A stretch of 64,000 nt of DNA from Hydractinia symbiolongicarpus. Lineage: Eukaryota; Cnidaria; Hydrozoa; Anthoathecata; Hydractiniidae. Below the pieces are notes generated by a model, which was not told where the DNA came from, searched no databases, and saw only the letters and a list, made by a program, of their open reading frames with translations. The stretch spans positions 31,378,501-31,442,500 of the forward strand of contig NC_079879.1 of assembly GCF_029227915.1 (NCBI RefSeq). The letters are read 5' to 3'. Below, one piece after another: positions 58,597-64,000 of the stretch (its first letter is position 1; every line of letters begins with the position of its first letter). The translations under genes and the position numbers were made by a program.

Positions 58597-60422
58597 ATGA
58601 GACTTTTAGTTTTCAAAAATGTTTTCATTTTTGATGAGACACTGAATAAAAGAAGTTTAATCGCCGGCAAACGAAAACCCGCCATTTCCCGTAAATCCCG
58701 GGCTTGGCGCGTATAGTCAAAAGTATACAAAGAAAGTACCCAGAGAGTAAACTCATTTCCCGAACGATTTTTTATATTATTTTTTCACCACTAAAACGCA
58801 TGAGACTTGTAGTTTTCAAAAATGTTTTCATTTTTGATGGGACGCTGAATAAAAGAAGTTTAATCGCCGGCAAACGAAATCCCGCGATTTCCCGTAAATC
58901 CCGGACTCGGCCCGTATAGTCAAAAGTATACAAAGAAAGTACCCAGGAAGTAAACTCAATTTCCGAACGATTTTTTATATTATTTTTTCACCACTAAAAC
59001 GCATGAGACTTGTAGTTTTCAAAAATGTTTTCATTTTTGATGAGACGCTTAATGAAAGAGGTTTAATCGCCGGCAAACGAAAACCAGCGATTTCCCCTAA
59101 ATCCCGGTCTTGGCCCGTATAGTCAAAAGTATACAAAGAAAGTACCCAGGGAGTAAACTCATTTCCCGAACGATTTTTTAAATTATTTTTTCACCACTAA
59201 AACGCATGAGACTTGTAGTCTTCAAACTTGTTTTCATTTTTGATGAGACGCTGAATAAAAGAAGTTTAATCGCCGGCAAACGAAAACCCGCGATTTCCCG
59301 TAAATCCCGGACTCGGCCCGTATAGTCAAAAGTATACAAAGAAAGTACCCAGGAAGTAAACTCATTTTCCGAACGATTTTTTAAATTTTTTTCTCACCAC
59401 TAAAACGCATGAGACTTGTAGTTTTCAAAAATGTTTTCATTTTTGATGAGACGCTTAATGAAAGAGGTTTAATCGCCGGCAAACGAAAACCCGCGATTTC
59501 CCGTAAATTCCGGGCTTGGCCCGTATAGTCGAATGTATACAAAGAAAGTACCCTGTGAGTCAACTCATTTCCACAAGGATTTTTTAAATTATTTTTTCAC
59601 CACTAAAACTCATAAGACTTGTAGTTTTCAAAAATGTTTTCATTTTTTATGAGACGCTGAATAAAAGAAGTTTAATCGCCGGCAAATGAAAACCCGCGAT
59701 TTCCCGTAAATCCCGGGCTTGGCCCGTATAGTCAAAAGTATACAAAGAAAGTACCCAGGGAGTAAACTCATTTCCCGAACGAATTTTTAAATTTTTTTTT
59801 CACCACTAAAACGCATGAGACTGGTAGTTTTCAAAAAATTTTTCATTTTTGATGAGACGCTTAATGAAAGAGGTTTAATCGCCGGCAAACGAAAACCCGC
59901 GATTTCCCGTAAATCCCGGGCTTGGCCCGTACAGTCGAATGTATACAAAGAAAGTACCCTGTGAGTAAACTTATTTCCACAACGATTTTTTAAATTATTT
60001 TTTCACCACTAAAACGCATAAGACTTGTAGTTTTCAAAAATGTTTTCATTTTTTATGAGACGCTGAATAAAAGAAGTTTAATCCCCGGCAAACGAAAACC
60101 CACGATTTCCAGTAAATCCCGGGCTTGGCCGTATAGTCAAAAGTATACAAAGAAAGTACCCAGGGAGTAAACTCATTTCACGAACGATTTTTTAAATTAT
60201 TTTTTCACCACTAAAACGCATGAGGCTTGTAGTCTTCAAACTTGTTTTCATTTTTGATGAGACGCTGAATAAAAGAAGTTTAATCGCCGGCAAACGAAAA
60301 CCCGCGATTTCCTGTAAATCCCGGACTCGGCCCGTATAGTCAAAAGTATACAAAGAAAGTACCCAGGAAGTAAACTCATTTTCCGAACGATTTTTTAAAT
60401 TTTTTTCTCACCGCTAAAACGC
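57989..60422 (+). repeat. 12-mer HOR, copy 1 (2434 bp)
   Basis: The order is c'-d'-f'-g-G-b-e-c'-d'-c-d-e. Marks repeated 2433-2434 bp later are AAAACTCATAGGAC in d', GACTTTTAG in g, and GACTGGTAG with CAAAAAATTTTTC (g at 59819). Also repeated are ATTTCCAGTAAATCC with GGCCGTATAG in d. It overlaps the end of the third reorganised 7-mer. Confidence 0.85.
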
Positions 60423-62855
60423 ATGAGACTTGTAGTTTTCAAAAATGTTTTCATTTTTGATGAGACGCTTAATGAAAGAGGTTTAATCGCTGGCAAACGA
60501 AAACCCGCGATTTCCAGTAAATTCCGGGCTTGGCCCGTATAGTCGAATGTATACAAAGAAAGTATCTGTGAGTCAACTCATTTCCACAACGATTTTTTAA
60601 ATTATTTTTTCACCACTAAAACTCATAGGACTTGTAGTTTTCAAAAATGTTTTCATTTTTTATGAGACGCTGAATAAAAGAAGTTTAATCGCCGGCAAAC
60701 GAAAACCCGCGATTTCCCGTAAATCCCGGGCTTGGCCCGTATAGTCAAAAGTATACAAAGAAAGTACCCAGGAAGTAAACTCAATTTCCGAACGATTTTT
60801 TAAATTATTTTTTCACCACTAAAACGCATGAGACTTGTAGTTTTCAAAAATGTGTTCATTTTTGATGAGACGCTTAATGAAAGTGGTTTAATCGCCGGCA
60901 AAAGAAAACCCGCGATGTCCCGTAAATCCCGGGCATGGCCCGTATAGTCGAATGTATACACAGAAAGTAGCTTGTGAGTAAACTCATTTCCAAAACGATT
61001 TTTTAAATTATCTTTTCACCACTAAAACGCATGAGACTTTTAGTTTTCAAAAATGTTTTCATTTTTGATGAGACACTGAATAAAAGAAGTTTAATCGCCG
61101 GCAAACGAAAACCCGCCATTTCCCGTAAATCCCGGGCTTGGCGCGTATAGTCAAAAGTATACAAAGAAAGTACCCAGGAAGTAAACTCATTTCCCGAACG
61201 ATTTTTTATATTATTTTTTCACCACTAAAACGCATGAGACTTGTAGTTTTCAAAAATGTTTTCATTTTTGATGGGACGCTGAATAAAAGAAGTTTAATCG
61301 CCGGCAAACGAAATCCCGCGATTTCCCGTAAATCCTGGACTCGGCCCGTATAGTCAAAAGTATACAAAGAAAGTACCCAGGAAGTAAACTCAATTTCCGA
61401 ACGATTTTTTAAATTAATTTTCACCACTAAAACGCATGAGACTTGTAGTTTTCAAAAATGTTTTCATTTTTGATGAGACGCTTAATGAAAGAGGTTTAAT
61501 CGCCGGCAAACGAAAACCAGCGATTTCCCCTAAATCCCGGGCTTGGCCCGTATAGTCAAAAGTATACAAAGAAAGTACCCAGGGAGTAAACTCATTTCCC
61601 GAACGATTTTTTAAATTATTTTTTCACCACTAAAACGCATGAGACTTGTAGTCTTCAAACTTGTTTTCATTTTTGATGAGACGCTGAATAAAAGAAGTTT
61701 AATCGCCGGCAAACGAAAACCCGCGATTTCCCGTAAATCCCGGACTCCGCCCGTATAGTCCAAAGTATACAAAGAAAGTACCCAGGAAGTAAACTCATTT
61801 TCCGAACGATTTTTTAAATTTTTTTCTCACCACTAAAACGCATGAGACTTGTAGTTTTCAAAAATGTTTTCATTTTTGATGAGACGCTTAATGAAAGAGG
61901 TTTAATCGCCGGCAAACGAAAACCCGCGATTTCCCGTAAATTCCGGGCTTGGCCCGTATAGTCGAATGTATACAAAGAAAGTACCCTGTGAGTCAACTCA
62001 TTTCCACAAGGATTTTTTAAATTATTTTTTCACCACTAAAACTCATAAGACTTGTAGTTTTCAAAAATGTTTTCATTTTTTATGAGACGCTGAATAAAAG
62101 AAGTTTAATCGCCGGCAAACGAAAACCCGCGATTTCCCGTAAATCCCGGGCTTGGCCCGTATAGTCAAAAGTATACAAAGAAAGTACCCAGGGAGTAAAC
62201 TCATTTCCCGAACGAATTTTTAAATTTTTTTTTCACCACTAAAACGCATGAGACTGGTAGTTTTCAAAAAATTTTTCATTTTTGATGAGACGCTTAATGA
62301 AAGAGGTTTAATCGCCGGCAAACGAAAACCCGTGATTTCCCGTAAATCCCGGGCTTGGCCCGTACAGTCGAATGTATACAAAGAAAGTACCCTGTGAGTA
62401 AACTTATTTCCACAACGATTTTTTAAATTATTTTTTCACCACTAAAACGCATAAGACTTGTAGTTTTCAAAAATGTTTTCATTTTTTATGAGACGCTGAA
62501 TAAAAGAAGTTTAATCCCCGGCAAACGAAAACCCACGATTTCCAGTAAATCCCGGGCTTGGCCGTATAGTCAAAAGTATACAAAGAAAGTACCCAGGGAG
62601 TAAACTCATTTCCCGAACGATTTTTTAAATTATTTTTTCACCACTAAAACGCATGAGGCTTGTAGTCTTCAAACTTGTTTTCATTTTTGATGAGACGCTG
62701 AATAAAAGAAGTTTAATCGCCGGCAAACAAAAACCCGCGATTTCCCGTAAATCCCGGACTCGGCCCGTATAGTCAAAAGTATACAAAGAAAGTACCCAGG
62801 AAGTAAACTCATTTTCCGAACGATTTTTTAATTTTTTTTTTCACCACTGAAACGC
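60423..62855 (+). repeat. 12-mer HOR, copy 2 (2433 bp)
   Basis: It is a tandem copy of 57989-60422, with partners at 60423, 60626, 61031, 61842 and 62252. Its first c' is entered by CTCACCGCTAAAAC instead of CTCACTGC and has GCTGGC for GCCGGC. GGACTCCGCCC near 61742 is private. The unit stops at 62856, where a c-like monomer begins. Confidence 0.85.
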
Positions 62856-63464
62856 ATGAGACTTGTAGTTTTCAAAAATGTTTTCATTCTTGATGAGACG
62901 CTTAATGAAAGAAGTTTAATCGCCGGCAAACGAAAACCCGTGATTTCCCGTAAATCCCGGGCTTGGCCCGTATAGTCGAATGTATACAAAGAAAGTACCC
63001 TGTGAGTAAACTCATTTCCACAACGATTTTTTAAATTATTTTTTCACCACTAAAACGCATGAGACTTGTAGTTTTCAAAAATGTTTTCATTTTTGATGAG
63101 ACGCTTAATGAAAGAGGTTTAATCGCCGGCAAACGAAAACCAGCGATTTCCCCTAAATCCCGGGCTTGGCCCGTATAGTCAAAAGTATACAAAGAAAGTA
63201 CCCAGGGAGTAAACTCATTTCCCGAACGATTTTTTAAATTATTTTTTCATCACTAAAACGCATGAGACTTGTAGTCTTCAAACTTGTTTTCATTTTTGAT
63301 GAGACGCTGAATAAAAGAAGTTTAATCGCCGGCAAACGAAAACCCGCGATTTCCCGTAAATCCCGGACTCGGCCCGTATAGTCAAAAGTATACAAAGAAA
63401 GTACCCAGGAAGTAAACTCATTTTCCGAACGATTTTTTAAATTTTTTTCTCACCACTAAAACGC
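62856..63464 (+). repeat. 3-mer c/c'-b-e, copy 1 (609 bp)
   Basis: Starts are 62856, 63059 and 63262. The first monomer is entered by TTTTCACCACTGAAACGC and has CCCGTGATTT and TATAGTCGAATG. The e monomer is entered by TTTTTTCATCACTAAAACGC and reads ATGAGACTTGTAGTCTTC, so it has lost the GG of classical e. Confidence 0.82.
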
Positions 63465-64000
63465 ATGAGACTTGTAGTTTTCAAAAATGTTTTCATTTTT
63501 GATGAGACGCTTAATGAAAGAGGTTTAATCGCCGGCAAACGAAAACCCGTGATTTCCCGTAAATCCCGGGCTTGGCCCGTATAGTCGAATGTATACAAAG
63601 AAAGTACCCTGTGAGTAAACTCATTTCCACAACGATTTTTTAAATTATTTTTTCACCACTAAAACGCATGAGACTTGTAGTTTTCAAAAATGTTTTCATT
63701 TTTGATGAGACGCTTAATGAAAGAGGTTTAATCGCCGGCAAACGAAAACCAGCGATTTCCCCTAAATCCCGGGCTTGGCCCGTATAGTCAAAAGTATACA
63801 AAGAAAGTACCCAGGGAGTAAACTCATTTCCCGAACGATTTTTTAAATTATTTTTTCATCACTAAAACGCATGAGACTTGTAGTCTTCAAACTTGTTTTC
63901 ATTTTTGATGAGACGCTGAATAAAAGAAGTTTAATCGCCGGCAAACGAAAACCCGCGATTTCCCGTAAATCCCGGACTCGGCCCGTATAGTCAAAAGTAT
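63465..64000 (+). repeat. 3-mer, copy 2, cut by the window edge
   Basis: Starts are 63465, 63668 and 63871. It repeats the previous 609 bp, including CCCGTGATTT and CATCACTAAAAC. The window ends about 130 bases into its last monomer with no sign of an array border. Confidence 0.82.

Larger units (their letters stand above)
1..64000 (+). repeat. Satellite DNA array, ~203 bp monomer, head-to-tail
   Basis: The window is filled end to end by one tandem repeat. Each monomer begins with ATGAGACTTGTAG and passes through a GCCGGC palindrome near base 67, a CCCGTAAATCCCGG block near 92-105, GTATAC near 127 and a T-rich tail before CACCACTAAAACGC. Nearly all monomers measured are 200-204 bp. All copies lie in the same direction. 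The length is near one nucleosome repeat, typical of eukaryotic pericentromeric or centromeric satellites. I do not recognise the family or host. Because 203 is not a multiple of three and stops occur in each monomer, no long reading frame exists; this is non-coding repeat DNA. Transcription or centromere function cannot be judged from sequence. Confidence 0.98.

Noticed and set aside
1-64000. CRISPR array, because of regular repeats
   Set aside because: There are no short conserved repeats separated by unique spacers; the whole 203 bp unit is repeated and diverged, and no cas gene is present.
1-64000. Transposon or retroelement origin, or an inserted element
   Set aside because: I found no terminal repeats, target duplications, polyA tails, or integrase, transposase or reverse transcriptase fragments, and no break in the tandem order.
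1-64000. Inverted blocks or a strand switch in the array
   Set aside because: Every monomer start I located reads ATGAGACTTG or a close variant on the plus strand; no reverse-oriented monomer was seen.

Overview
The whole 64 kb window is one uninterrupted tandem satellite DNA array. Every stretch I read belongs to a single monomer family with a consensus of about 203 bp (about 38% G+C), always in the same orientation, giving roughly 315 monomers. I see no protein-coding gene, RNA gene, transposon, CRISPR array or unique sequence. This is a eukaryotic, heterochromatin- or centromere-like sequence. I cannot name the organism or a known satellite. The monomer is not CpG-depleted (13 CpG in the 203 bp consensus, about 1.8 times expectation by hand count), which argues weakly against a genome with heavy germline CpG methylation. 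Monomer starts are placed at the conserved ATGAGACTTG; this phase is arbitrary.

The monomers fall into recognisable subtypes that recur in fixed orders, so the array has higher-order repeat (HOR) structure. The clearest unit is a 7-mer of about 1421 bp, here called HOR-7, with subtypes G-b-c-d-e-f-g (cleanest copy 41559-42978). Further subtypes (h, i, j, k, l, m) dominate about 3.2-31 kb, and derived subtypes c', d' and f' dominate the right-hand part. Subtype key: G has GGGACGCT and AAATCCCGCG; b has CCAGCGATTTCCCCTAAAT; c has CGTACAGTCGAATG; d has TTATGAG with CCCACG; e has GTCTTCAAACTTG; f has ATGTGTTC and TAGCTTGTGAG; g has GACACTGAAT and TTGGCGCG; h has GACAAACG with CGACTTCCTG; i has CTGCCATT or CCGCCATT with CGTATAATC; j has GACACTTGT and GAATGAAAG; k has CTTAATGAAAGTGG with CGTATACTC; l has GAGAAGCTG with GTACTCGG; m has GGTGAGACG or CACCGGC with GGACACGG.

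Layout. 1-3186: one HOR-7, then a 5-mer in two tandem copies. 3187-6228: mixed h/i/j/G monomers. 6229-13923: a 2835 bp 14-mer in two copies, then two 5-mers cut out of it. 13924-18179: a 2229 bp 11-mer and a copy lacking one monomer. 18180-22233: segments copied from 4.8-9.1 kb plus an 810 bp 4-mer duplication. 22234-26284: 4-mers. 25879-31618: a 13-mer duplication carrying two unusual 229 bp monomers. 31619-39936: HOR-7 and shortened versions. 39937-51900: HOR-7 with 4-mer and 6-mer local amplifications. 51901-58596: a reorganised 7-mer (b-c-d-e-c'-d'-f'). 57989-62855: a 12-mer in two copies. 62856-64000: a 3-mer still repeating at the window edge.

The parts do not work together as genes. 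They record repeated out-of-register exchange and local amplification. Recurrent sequence features are a 22 bp dyad (9 bp arms, TTTT loop) near the start of most monomers, a second small dyad present only in some subtypes, and a T-rich block at the monomer end that varies by subtype. All comparisons were made by eye: coordinates should be good to a few bases, but no identity percentages were computed.
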